Shown: positions 1 to 7,625 of the stretch, one piece after another
Layout: the number at the start of each line of letters is the position of its first letter
Numbering within the stretch: position 1 is the stretch's first letter
Assembly: GCA_964540165.1 (NCBI GenBank)
Contig: CAZILU010000115.1
Location: forward strand, 1 to 10,534
DNA length: 10,534 nt
Source: Mariniphaga sp964540165
Lineage (GTDB): Bacteria; Bacteroidota; Bacteroidia; Bacteroidales; Prolixibacteraceae
Direction: 5' to 3'
Notes under the pieces: generated by a model
Database searches by the model: none
What the model was told of the DNA's origin: nothing
Seen by the model: only the letters and a program-made list of their open reading frames with translations
Program-made: the position numbers and the translations under genes

Positions 1-1499
1 ACAGACTTTACATTTTCGACACAACCTTGCGCGACGGAGAACAGGTGCCGGGTTGTCAGTTGAACACGGTAGAAAAGATTGAAGTTGCCAAAGCATTGCA
101 GGAACTGGGTGTCGACATCATTGAGGCCGGATTTCCAATCTCCAGTCCGGGCGACTTTGAATCGGTGGTTGAAATTTCCAAAGCGGTAACCTGGCCCACC
201 ATCTGTGCCCTGACCCGCGCAGTACAGAAAGATATTGACGTGGCAGCAGAGTCGCTAAAATATGCCAAGAAGGGGAGGATCCATACCGGAATCGGCACCT
301 CCTTTTTCCATATCCACCATAAGCTGAACTCCAATCCCGACGAGATTCTGCAACGAGCCGTCGATGCGGTGAAATATGCAAAGAGATACGTGGAGGATGT
401 CGAGTTCTATGCCGAGGATGCCGGTCGAACTGAAAACGAGTACCTGGCGCGGGTTATTGAAGCGGTCATTAAAGCCGGGGCCACGGTGGTCAATATTCCC
501 GACACCACAGGGTATTGCCTGCCCAACGAATTTGGGGAGAAGATCAAATACCTGATGGAACACGTCAATGGCATCCACAAAGCAGTAATCTCCACCCACT
601 GCCACAACGATCTGGGAATGGCAACAGCCAACACCATATCGGGCATTATGAACGGTGCGCGCCAGGCTGAAGTGACCATGAACGGCATTGGTGAACGGGC
701 CGGAAACACTTCACTTGAGGAGGTGGTAATGATTCTGAAAAGCAGATATGCTGTTCTGGGTATTGATACCGGCATCAACACCAAAAACATCTACGGCGTC
801 AGCCGGCTGGTTTCCCGCCTCATGAATATGCCCGTGCAGCCCAACAAAGCGGTCGTTGGCCGGAACGCATTCGCCCACTCATCGGGCATCCACCAGGATG
901 GGGTACTGAAACACCGGGAAAACTATGAAATCATGGATCCTACCGATGTGGGAATCAACGAATCAGCCATCCTGCTTACCGCCCGCAGCGGCCGTGCAGC
1001 CCTCAAGCACCGGCTGGAACTGATGGGTTTCGAACTGAACAAAGAGAAACTGGATGAAGTTTACGAGCAGTTCCTGAAATTAGCCGACAAAAAGAAAGAT
1101 ATCCGCGACGATGATATCGCCCTGCTGGCAGGTGATGCCACACGCAAAGAGCACCGCATCAAACTCGATTCGCTGCAGGTTATCACAGGAAAAAGCCTCA
1201 CCCCGGTAGCCATTGTTTGCCTGAACATCGCCGGAGAAAAAATTGATGCCACCTCATCCGGGAACGGTCCGGTCGATGCAGCCATCAAGGCGGTAAAACA
1301 GATCATACGCCGGCAGGTTACCATCGAGGAGTTCCTCGTACAGGCAATCACCCGCGGAAGCGACGATATTGGAAAAGTTCACATGCAGATCGATTACAAC
1401 AACACCATATTCCATGGCTTTGGTGCTCATACCGATATCGTTACCGCATCGGTGGAAGCGTTCCTCGATGCCGTGAATAAACTGCCCGTATCAACCTAA
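1..1499 (+). CDS. leuA: 2-isopropylmalate synthase, 5' end cut by window
   Basis: Condenses 2-oxoisovalerate with acetyl-CoA, the first committed step of leucine synthesis; cytosolic, divalent-metal dependent. The frame is open from base 3 (RLYIFDTTLRDGEQ), so only the first few residues are missing; the TTG at 27 is the Leu of DTTLRDGE, not the start. 498 residues are visible, numbered here from the codon at base 3. Seen: TIM-barrel signature DTTLRDGEQ (6-14) with Arg10 and metal-ligand Asp11, metal-binding HCH at 199-201, MNGIGERAGN, the SSGIHQDG linker-domain motif, and a C-terminal regulatory (LeuA dimer) domain from about residue 385, normally the leucine feedback site. Total length of about 500 fits bacterial LeuA. 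Tyr136 lies where IPMS enzymes usually have Ser (see findings). It is followed by leuC after 119 bp on the same strand, so probably co-transcribed. Function confidence is high. Confidence 0.95.
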   Translation, partial: RLYIFDTTLRDGEQVPGCQLNTVEKIEVAKALQELGVDIIEAGFPISSPGDFESVVEISKAVTWPTICALTRAVQKDIDVAAESLKYAKKGRIHTGIGTSFFHIHHKLNSNPDEILQRAVDAVKYAKRYVEDVEFYAEDAGRTENEYLARVIEAVIKAGATVVNIPDTTGYCLPNEFGEKIKYLMEHVNGIHKAVISTHCHNDLGMATANTISGIMNGARQAEVTMNGIGERAGNTSLEEVVMILKSRYAVLGIDTGINTKNIYGVSRLVSRLMNMPVQPNKAVVGRNAFAHSSGIHQDGVLKHRENYEIMDPTDVGINESAILLTARSGRAALKHRLELMGFELNKEKLDEVYEQFLKLADKKKDIRDDDIALLAGDATRKEHRIKLDSLQVITGKSLTPVAIVCLNIAGEKIDATSSGNGPVDAAIKAVKQIIRRQVTIEEFLVQAITRGSDDIGKVHMQIDYNNTIFHGFGAHTDIVTASVEAFLDAVNKLPVST

Positions 1500-1578
1500 T
1501 TAATTACCTGTTAAATATTAATAAGACCCGTAGAGATAACATTCGCATGAAGCGACCATGATTGCATAAACAAAATAT

Positions 1579-1601
1579 GCTGAATCAGCGTTATGCATAA
1601 C
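1579..1601. repeat. two abutting palindromes in leuA-leuC gap
   Basis: In the 119-bp A/T-rich gap, an 11-bp odd palindrome GCTGAATCAGC (1579-1589) is directly followed by a perfect 12-bp palindrome GTTATGCATAAC (1590-1601), 17 bp before the leuC start codon. They could be a protein-binding dyad or small hairpins near the leuC translation start. No T-run follows, so this does not look like a terminator. Function is unknown. The rest of the gap shows no gene and no clear promoter. Confidence 0.4.
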
Positions 1602-1618
1602 TATTAATTATTATAAAA

Positions 1619-3019
1619 ATGAACTCAAGAACACTTTTTGATAAAATCTGGGATGCCCACGTCGTCAAAGAGGTGGCAGGCGGTCCAAACGTTTTGTACA
1701 TCGATCGTCACCTCATTCATGAGGTAACCAGCCCCGTAGCTTTCCTCGGACTGAAACAGCGTGGATTAAAAGTATTCCGTCCCGACCTCACAACGGCTAC
1801 CCCCGACCATAATGTTCCCACCGAAAACCAGCACTTATCGATTAAAGATGAACTATCGCGCAACCAGGTGGAGATGTTGAAGCGCAACTGTTCTGAACAT
1901 GGGATAACCTACCACGACTTACAGAGCGAAGGGCATGGCATTGTACATATCATCGGGCCTGAGATGGGCCTGACACAACCGGGAATGACTATCGTTTGCG
2001 GCGACAGCCACACCTCAACCCATGGAGCCTTTGGGGCCATCGCCTTTGGGATCGGAACCAGCGAAGTAGAGATGGTTTTAGCCAGCCAATGCATCATGCA
2101 GCCCAAACCAAAAAAAATGCTGATCACAATCAATGGTTCTCTTAAAAAAGGGGTGACAGCCAAAGATATTGCCCTCTACATCATCTCACAAATATCGACC
2201 AGCGGCGGCACAGGCCACTTCATTGAGTATGCAGGGCCGGCCATCACCAGCCTCTCCATGGAAGGAAGAATGACCCTTTGCAACCTTAGCATCGAAAGCG
2301 GTGCCCGAGGCGGATTGATCGCCCCTGACGACACAACGTTCAACTATCTGAAAGGGAGAAAATTTGTTCCTTCAGGTGAGGACTGGGACCAAGCGGTGGC
2401 AGCATGGAAAGAGCTGAAAAGCGATGAAAATGCCCGGTTCGATACGGAGTACTCCTTCGATGCAGCCAACATTGAACCGATGATCACCTACGGAACCAAT
2501 CCGGGTATGGGTGTCGGCATTACCCAACAAATCCCCACCGCCGACGGAATGGAGGGAAGCGACAAAAACACCTACCTGAAATCGCTGCAATACATGGGGT
2601 ATCGCGAAGGCGAACCGATGCTTGGCAAAAAAGTCGACTATGTGTTTATCGGTAGTTGTACAAACGGTAGAATTGAAGATTTCAGGGCTTTTGCCTCATT
2701 TGTCAAAGGCCGTAAAAAGGCGCAATCAGTGACAGCCTGGTTGGTGCCCGGATCAAAAAGGGTTGAAAAACAGATTCAGGAAGAGGGATTGGACAAAATT
2801 CTCGAGACAGCCGGATTTGAACTTCGGCAACCCGGCTGCTCAGCCTGCCTGGCAATGAATGAAGATAAAATTCCGGAAGGAAAATACGCCGTTTCAACAA
2901 CAAACAGAAACTTCGAAGGCCGCCAGGGACCCGGTTCAAGAACCATGCTGGCCAGCCCGCTTACTGCGGCAGCAGCAGCTATCACCGGCAAACTGACCGA
3001 CCCGAGAGAATTCCTGTAA
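1619..3019 (+). CDS. leuC: 3-isopropylmalate dehydratase large subunit
   Basis: Large, iron-sulfur subunit of isopropylmalate isomerase, which with LeuD interconverts 2- and 3-isopropylmalate through 2-isopropylmaleate. At 466 residues it has the same length as E. coli LeuC, and the three 4Fe-4S ligands fall at the same numbers: Cys347 (IGSCTNGR) and Cys407/Cys410 (GCSAC). Other aconitase-family motifs seen: GDSHTSTHGAFGA in the first third and an ARGG segment (SGARGGLIAPD). The N-terminus (NSRTLFDKIWDAHVV) is typical, supporting the ATG at 1619. The start is preceded by A/T-rich sequence rather than a Shine-Dalgarno, as usual in Bacteroidota. leuD begins 33 bp downstream. Members of this family can also isomerise citramalate, which matters because a CimA-type synthase lies two genes on; that dual use here is inferred. 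Confidence 0.97.
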   Translation: MNSRTLFDKIWDAHVVKEVAGGPNVLYIDRHLIHEVTSPVAFLGLKQRGLKVFRPDLTTATPDHNVPTENQHLSIKDELSRNQVEMLKRNCSEHGITYHDLQSEGHGIVHIIGPEMGLTQPGMTIVCGDSHTSTHGAFGAIAFGIGTSEVEMVLASQCIMQPKPKKMLITINGSLKKGVTAKDIALYIISQISTSGGTGHFIEYAGPAITSLSMEGRMTLCNLSIESGARGGLIAPDDTTFNYLKGRKFVPSGEDWDQAVAAWKELKSDENARFDTEYSFDAANIEPMITYGTNPGMGVGITQQIPTADGMEGSDKNTYLKSLQYMGYREGEPMLGKKVDYVFIGSCTNGRIEDFRAFASFVKGRKKAQSVTAWLVPGSKRVEKQIQEEGLDKILETAGFELRQPGCSACLAMNEDKIPEGKYAVSTTNRNFEGRQGPGSRTMLASPLTAAAAAITGKLTDPREFL

Positions 3020-3052
3020 CCTTTCATTTATGAACATTCAAATAGATACAAT

Positions 3053-3643
3053 ATGGCATACGATAAATTTTCTAAAATAGTATCACCAGCGGTACCTTTA
3101 CCGGTTGAAAATGTTGATACCGATCAAATTATACCCGCCCGTTTTCTGAAAGCAGTAGAACGCAAAGGATTTGGAGACAACCTGTTTCGCGACTGGCGCT
3201 ATCATAAAGATGGAGCCCCTAAAGCCGATTTCCCCCTCAACCTGCCAAAATATTCGGGGAAAATTCTGGTGGCCGGCAAAAACTTTGGCAGTGGATCCAG
3301 CCGCGAACATGCAGCCTGGGCTCTTTACGATTATGGCTTCCGGGTTGTGGTATCCAGCTTTTTTGCCGATATATTTAAAAACAACGCACTAAACAACGGA
3401 TTACTTCCGGTGGTTGTTCCTGCAGACTTTCTTCAGAAGGTGTTTGATGCTGTTGAAGCAGATCCGGACACCTCTTTTGAAACCGACCTGGAAAATCAGA
3501 CCCTTTCCATCCCGAAAACAGGTGAATCGGTGTCGTTTGAGATCAATAGCTACAAAAAACATTGCCTTAAAAACGGACTGGACGATATCGACTACCTGGT
3601 TGATCTGAAAGAAGAGATTGAAGCTTTCGAAAATCAGCGGTAA
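3053..3643 (+). CDS. leuD: 3-isopropylmalate dehydratase small subunit
   Basis: Small (swivel-domain) subunit that pairs with LeuC to form isopropylmalate isomerase. At 196 residues it is close to the usual ~200 of the bacterial LeuD type. Seen: NVDTDQIIPARFL (20-32) and the substrate-recognition loop GKNFGSGSSREHA (75-87), followed by the conserved run FADIFKNNALNNGLLPV. The ATG at 3053 gives the expected short lead before the first motif. It lies 33 bp after leuC and 122 bp before the citramalate-synthase-like gene, all on one strand, consistent with one transcript. Nothing suggests damage. Confidence 0.96.
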   Translation: MAYDKFSKIVSPAVPLPVENVDTDQIIPARFLKAVERKGFGDNLFRDWRYHKDGAPKADFPLNLPKYSGKILVAGKNFGSGSSREHAAWALYDYGFRVVVSSFFADIFKNNALNNGLLPVVVPADFLQKVFDAVEADPDTSFETDLENQTLSIPKTGESVSFEINSYKKHCLKNGLDDIDYLVDLKEEIEAFENQR

Positions 3644-3645
3644 AT

Positions 3646-3727
3646 CCGGAATGATCCATATTCCGGCATCAGATGCTCCAAACAAACCCGAAAGCTTTCC
3701 CGGAAACATTTTACAGGCCGGAATATG
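3646..3727 (+). promoter_or_regulatory. competing inverted repeats before cimA
   Basis: The leuD-cimA gap has three copies of one 7-mer in alternating orientation. CCGGAAT (3646-3652) can pair with ATTCCGG (3660-3666) across a 7-nt loop. The longer CATATTCCGGC (3657-3667) can instead pair perfectly over 11 bp with GCCGGAATATG (3717-3727). Both pairings use 3660-3666, so they exclude each other. Inside the larger loop lies a 10-bp palindrome GAAAGCTTTC (3690-3699). This resembles a two-state leader RNA or an operator; no poly-U terminator is visible, so the mechanism is open. Confidence 0.35.
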
Positions 3728-3765
3728 AAACAGCTATTGGCTTACTAACGTAACACAAAAGAGAA

Positions 3766-5331
3766 ATGACAGGCATTACAGTTGAAACAAAAGAGAAAAA
3801 CCTCATTATATTAGACACTACCCTTCGTGATGGGGAACAGACGACCGGAGTCTCCTTCAGTGAAGGTGAAAAACTAAGTGTTGCCAAAATTCTGTTGGAG
3901 GATGTTCGCGTTGACCGTATTGAGATCGCCTCTGCCAGAGTTTCGGAGGGCGAATTCAAAGGGGCGAAAAGAGTATTTGAGTGGGCTGCCGCAAAAGGAC
4001 ACCTTGAGAAAGTCGAGGTGCTTGGCTTTATCGATGACCGGATCTCCCTGCAATGGATCGCCGATGCCGGAGGAAAGGTAGTCAACCTGCTCTGTAAAGG
4101 CTCTTTGAACCATGTTACGGGACAATTGCGAAAAAGCCCCGAGGAGCATTTGACCGACATCCGCAAAGTAATTGCCAATGCTCAGGAGATGGGAATCCGT
4201 GTTAACGTTTACCTGGAAGATTGGTCCAATGGCATGCGCAACTCAAAAGCGTATGTGCACTTCCTGGTGCAAAACCTGATAAAAGAGCCTGTTGCGCGGA
4301 TCATGCTGCCCGACACCCTGGGAGTACTCGATCCCGACGAAACCTACGACTTCTGCAAAGAGATGATCGAAACCTATCCGGATGTTGCATTTGACTTTCA
4401 CGCCCATAACGACTACGACCTGGCAATTGCCAATGTATTTCATGCCATTAAAGCCGGAATCCGTTGTGTGCACACCACCGTTAACGGACTGGGTGAGCGC
4501 GCAGGAAATGCACCGCTGTCGAGCGTTATCGCCACCATAAAAGACCACCTGAAGATGTCTGCCAATGTAAACGAATCCCAGCTGAATAAAGTCTCAAAAC
4601 TGGTGGAATCGTTTTCAGGCATACGCATCCCGACCAATAAGCCACTGATCGGTGAATTTGTATTTACCCAGTGTAGCGGAATCCATGCCGACGGAGATAA
4701 CAAAAATAATCTCTATTTTAACGACCTGCTCCCCGAACGCTTCGGCCGGACCCGGCAATACGCCTTAGGGAAAACCTCCGGAAAAGCCAATATCAAAAAG
4801 AACCTGGAGGAGCTGGGAATCGAACTCGATCCTGAATCGCTGAAAAAAGTGACCCAGCGTATCATTGAACTGGGCGACCAAAAAGAGATGGTTACCCTGG
4901 ACGAACTCCCATACATCGTTGCCGATGTATTAGACAGCGATATCATTGAGCAGAAAATAAAAGTGGTAAATTTCTCCGTTAACCACACCATGGGGCTCAG
5001 ACCAATAGCCAACGTATGCCTTGAGATCGAAGGAAAACAGTATGAGGAGTACAGCGATGGTAACGGGCAGTATGATGCCTTTGTAACCGCCCTTCGAAAA
5101 ATATACAAACGGCTGAAAAAACCGTTCCCGAAACTGGTAGATTACGTGGTTACCATTCCCCCGGGAGGTAAAACCGAAGCATTGGTCGAAACGGTTATCA
5201 CCTGGCAGGGAACGCGGGAGTTTAAAACCAAAGGCCTTGATCCCGATCAAAATGCAGCTGCCATTAAAGCAACGACCCGCATGTTGAACATTATTGAGAA
5301 CGAACTAAAAACGGGTTTGCTGACGAAATAG
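3766..5331 (+). CDS. cimA: (R)-citramalate synthase, Leptospira CimA type
   Basis: LeuA-family acyltransferase predicted to condense pyruvate with acetyl-CoA to (R)-citramalate, the entry to threonine-independent isoleucine synthesis. From memory of Leptospira CimA (516 aa) it aligns end to end; this protein has 521 residues. Active-site residues reported there recur at a constant offset of +5: Arg21/Asp22 (TLRDGEQ), Leu86 (VLGF), Leu109 (NLLCKG), Tyr149 and Glu151 (VYLEDWSNG), Thr184 (LPDTLG), and metal ligands His212/His214 (FHAHND). VNGLGERAGN and CSGIHADGD follow, then a C-terminal regulatory domain (about 395-515, with IPPGGKT at 464-470) that in CimA binds isoleucine. It sits between leuD and leuB, whose products would process citramalate to 2-oxobutyrate. 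The ATG at 3766 is preceded by AAAAGAGAA. Automatic annotation may call it 2-isopropylmalate or homocitrate synthase; the pocket argues for pyruvate. Family is certain, substrate probable. Confidence 0.85.
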   Translation: MTGITVETKEKNLIILDTTLRDGEQTTGVSFSEGEKLSVAKILLEDVRVDRIEIASARVSEGEFKGAKRVFEWAAAKGHLEKVEVLGFIDDRISLQWIADAGGKVVNLLCKGSLNHVTGQLRKSPEEHLTDIRKVIANAQEMGIRVNVYLEDWSNGMRNSKAYVHFLVQNLIKEPVARIMLPDTLGVLDPDETYDFCKEMIETYPDVAFDFHAHNDYDLAIANVFHAIKAGIRCVHTTVNGLGERAGNAPLSSVIATIKDHLKMSANVNESQLNKVSKLVESFSGIRIPTNKPLIGEFVFTQCSGIHADGDNKNNLYFNDLLPERFGRTRQYALGKTSGKANIKKNLEELGIELDPESLKKVTQRIIELGDQKEMVTLDELPYIVADVLDSDIIEQKIKVVNFSVNHTMGLRPIANVCLEIEGKQYEEYSDGNGQYDAFVTALRKIYKRLKKPFPKLVDYVVTIPPGGKTEALVETVITWQGTREFKTKGLDPDQNAAAIKATTRMLNIIENELKTGLLTK

Positions 5332-5395
5332 CCCTAAACAACAAAGAGGCTGTCATTCTACCGGTGTACGGAGATAAACAGGAACCTCTGACAAA

Positions 5396-5403
5396 TAAAT
5401 TTG
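5396..5403 (+). promoter_or_regulatory. possible -7 element upstream of leuB
   Basis: TAAATTTG matches the Bacteroidota -7 consensus TAnnTTTG exactly, 32 bp before the leuB start codon, in the 104-bp cimA-leuB gap. No TTG is found at the expected -33 distance, so it may be chance. If real, it would give leuB some expression independent of the upstream genes. Confidence 0.22.
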
Positions 5404-5435
5404 CCATAAATACCATACACTAAAATATTTTTTTC

Positions 5436-6500
5436 ATGAAACTTAAAATAGCTATTCTTCCCGGCGACGGAATTGGACCTGAAATTATTGAACAGGCAAT
5501 GAAGAGTGTTAAAGCCGTAGCAAAAAAATACAACCACTCGCTGGAATATGCCTATGGAATTACCGGTGCCTCAGCCATCGACCAGGTCGGAGATCCCTAT
5601 CCGGAGGAGACACACCAACTCTGTATGGAGTCTGATGCCGTTCTCTTCGGCGCCATCGGTGATCCACGGTTTGACAACAATCCCAAGGCGCCGGTCCGCC
5701 CCGAACAGGGCCTGCTGGCAATGCGCAAAAAACTGGGGCTGTACGCCAATATTCGTCCGGTCGAAACATTCGAAGCCCTCCTGCACAAGTCTCCCCTGAG
5801 GCGCGAATTGGTTGAAGGAGCCGACTTTGTGTGCATCCGCGAACTCACCGGAGGTATCTACTTCGGGGAAAAAGGCCGCAGAGATAACGGGAATACCGCA
5901 TATGACACCAACACCTATACGCGGCAGGAGATCGAACGCATCCTGAAACTGGCCTACCAATTTGCCGGTAAAAGGAGAAAAAAACTGACGGTGGTCGATA
6001 AAGCCAATGTACTCGAAAGTTCCAGGCTTTGGAGAGAGGTTGCCCAGGAGATGGCTCCCGGTTACCCCGACATCAAAACGGAGTATATGTTTGTCGATAA
6101 CGCAGCCATGCAAATCATTCAGTGGCCTAAAAATTTCGATGTGATGGTCACCGAAAATATGTTTGGAGATATTCTTACCGATGAAGCCAGTGTGATCACC
6201 GGATCCCTGGGACTGTTGCCCTCAGCCTCCATCGGAATTCACACATCCGTATTTGAACCCATCCACGGCTCCTATCCGCAGGCAGCCGGGAAAAACATTG
6301 CCAATCCCATTGCCACCATTCTTTCGGCCGCGATGATGTTTGAATATGCCTTTAACCTGACCGGTGAAGGAGAAGCCATACGCAAGGCCGTAGCTGCTTC
6401 CATGGCTGAAGGTTTTGTTACGGAAGACATCGCCGAAGGTGTCGCTTACAGTACATCGCAGGTGGGTGACTGGATTGCTGATTTCATTGAGAAACAATGA
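5436..6500 (+). CDS. leuB: 3-isopropylmalate dehydrogenase
   Basis: NAD-dependent oxidative decarboxylation of 3-isopropylmalate to 2-oxoisocaproate, the penultimate leucine step. At 354 residues it is normal for the isocitrate/isopropylmalate dehydrogenase family. Seen: N-terminal LPGDGIGPE (8-16); substrate arginines Arg97, Arg107 and Arg135 (RELTGGIYFG); catalytic Tyr142 and Lys189 (VDKANVLESS); metal-binding Asp221, Asp245 and Asp249 (NMFGDILTDE); and the cofactor-side motif GKNIANPIA. The ATG at 5436 follows a T-run and gives the standard MKLKIAILPGDG start. It is the last gene of the operon, 104 bp after cimA and just ahead of a strong terminator. It is predicted also to oxidise 3-methylmalate to 2-oxobutyrate if CimA supplies citramalate; that second role is inferred from the cluster, not from the sequence alone. 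Confidence 0.97.
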   Translation: MKLKIAILPGDGIGPEIIEQAMKSVKAVAKKYNHSLEYAYGITGASAIDQVGDPYPEETHQLCMESDAVLFGAIGDPRFDNNPKAPVRPEQGLLAMRKKLGLYANIRPVETFEALLHKSPLRRELVEGADFVCIRELTGGIYFGEKGRRDNGNTAYDTNTYTRQEIERILKLAYQFAGKRRKKLTVVDKANVLESSRLWREVAQEMAPGYPDIKTEYMFVDNAAMQIIQWPKNFDVMVTENMFGDILTDEASVITGSLGLLPSASIGIHTSVFEPIHGSYPQAAGKNIANPIATILSAAMMFEYAFNLTGEGEAIRKAVAASMAEGFVTEDIAEGVAYSTSQVGDWIADFIEKQ

Positions 6501-6538
6501 GCTGCTTCAGGGTATAGCCCCGAAGCATCAACAGATCA

Positions 6539-6574
6539 AATTTAAAAGGCCGGTAAAATCCGGCCTTTTAAATT
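6539..6574. terminator. bidirectional terminator between leuB and purC
   Basis: A perfect 15-bp inverted repeat, AATTTAAAAGGCCGG (6539-6553) and CCGGCCTTTTAAATT (6560-6574), with a 6-nt loop TAAAAT. The G/C core GGCCGG flanked by A/T gives CCTTTTAAATT after the stem on either strand. It lies 38 bp after the leuB stop and 4 bp after the purC stop, so it can end both converging transcripts. Confidence 0.85.
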
Positions 6575-6578
6575 ACTG

Positions 6579-7532
6579 TCATTTTGAAGATTGGGACAAA
6601 AATTGCTTCACAGCCCCTTCAACCCGGTCATGGATCGTTGAAATATCGGTCCGCATAAATGGGCTGCCGGTAATCTTTTCAAACAACTCGATATAACGCT
6701 CCGAAACCGATTCCACAAAGGAGTCAGACATCTCGGGAACTGCCTGGCCCTCTTTCCCCTGAAACCCGTTCTCAATCAGCCACTGGCGAACAAACTCTTT
6801 GGAGAGCTGCTTCTGCTGCTCATTGGCAGCAAGCCGCTCCTCATAACCTTCCGAATAGAAATAGCGCGAAGAGTCAGGCGTATGAATCTCATCGATCAGA
6901 TAAATCTGCCCATCCTTCTTTCCAAATTCATACTTGGTATCGACCAGGATCAGCCCCATCGATGCAGCCATCTCCGTGCCCCGGTCAAAAAGCTTCCGGG
7001 TGTAAGCCTCCAGCATCTCATACTCAGACGGGTCAACCAGTCCTTGTGCCACAATCTCCTCCCGCGAAATATCTTCATCGTGACCCTCTTCAGCTTTGGT
7101 GGTCGGAGTGATGATCGGCTCCTCAAACTTCTGATTCTCCTTCATCCCTTCCGGCATCGGAACTCCGCTCAGGCTCCGTTTTCCAGCCTTATACTCCCGC
7201 CAGGCATGACCGGTCAGGTAGCCACGAATCACCATCTCTACCTTGTACGGTTCACATAGGTGACCAACCGTCACATTGGGATCGGGAGAGGCAACCTTCC
7301 AGTTCGGCACTATATCAGCCGTTGCATCCAGGTACCTGGAAGCAATCTGGTTCAACACTTGTCCCTTGTAAGGGATCCCCCTGGGTAAAACAACATCAAA
7401 TGCAGAGATTCGGTCGGTGACAACCATCACCAACAGATCATCGTTGATATTATACACATCACGAACTTTCCCGTGATAAACACTCTTCTGTCCGGGAAAC
7501 CGGAAATCTGTCCTCGTTAATGCTTTACTCAT
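6579..7532 (-). CDS. purC: SAICAR synthetase (purine synthesis)
   Basis: Phosphoribosylaminoimidazole-succinocarboxamide synthase: ATP-dependent ligation of aspartate to CAIR in purine synthesis; cytosolic. The 317-residue length and inserts place it in the longer, yeast Ade1-like group rather than the ~240-residue E. coli type. Seen: GKVRDVY (21-27) and TDRISAFDV (39-47) of the nucleotide-binding fold, VEMVIRGYLTG (98-108), TPTTKAEEGHDEDIS (142-156), and the two family signatures LVDTKYEFG (196-204) and DEIHTPDSSRY (214-224). The ATG at 7532 gives the expected N-terminus. The gene reads away from phoH, which lies 93 bp upstream on the same strand, so the two may share a transcript; no good promoter was seen in that gap. 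It converges with leuB at the shared terminator. Confidence 0.96.
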   Translation of the reverse strand: MSKALTRTDFRFPGQKSVYHGKVRDVYNINDDLLVMVVTDRISAFDVVLPRGIPYKGQVLNQIASRYLDATADIVPNWKVASPDPNVTVGHLCEPYKVEMVIRGYLTGHAWREYKAGKRSLSGVPMPEGMKENQKFEEPIITPTTKAEEGHDEDISREEIVAQGLVDPSEYEMLEAYTRKLFDRGTEMAASMGLILVDTKYEFGKKDGQIYLIDEIHTPDSSRYFYSEGYEERLAANEQQKQLSKEFVRQWLIENGFQGKEGQAVPEMSDSFVESVSERYIELFEKITGSPFMRTDISTIHDRVEGAVKQFLSQSSK

Positions 7533-7625
7533 TGCTTACTTATTACTTGTTATTAATATCTGGCCCTTAACAATATACGAATTAAAACCGGATCTCCTCA
7601 TAAAATCTATTCCCCGATCCACATA

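Noticed and set aside
27..29. TTG as the start of leuA
   Set aside because: The frame is open to the left edge and encodes RLYIFDTT before it; this TTG is the Leu of the conserved DTTLRDGEQ motif.
1547..1570. Tiny leader peptides (MKRP, MIA) in the leuA-leuC gap
   Set aside because: Three or four codons with no Leu or Ile run and no attenuator-type terminator after them, so not a convincing leader-peptide attenuator.
5332..5435. AGAGG and CCTCT arms in the cimA-leuB gap
   Set aside because: A 5-bp match about 45 nt apart is not significant and no T-run follows.
6882..7259. 125-codon open frame opposite purC
   Set aside because: It lies wholly inside purC on the other strand and has no recognisable domain; an antisense shadow.
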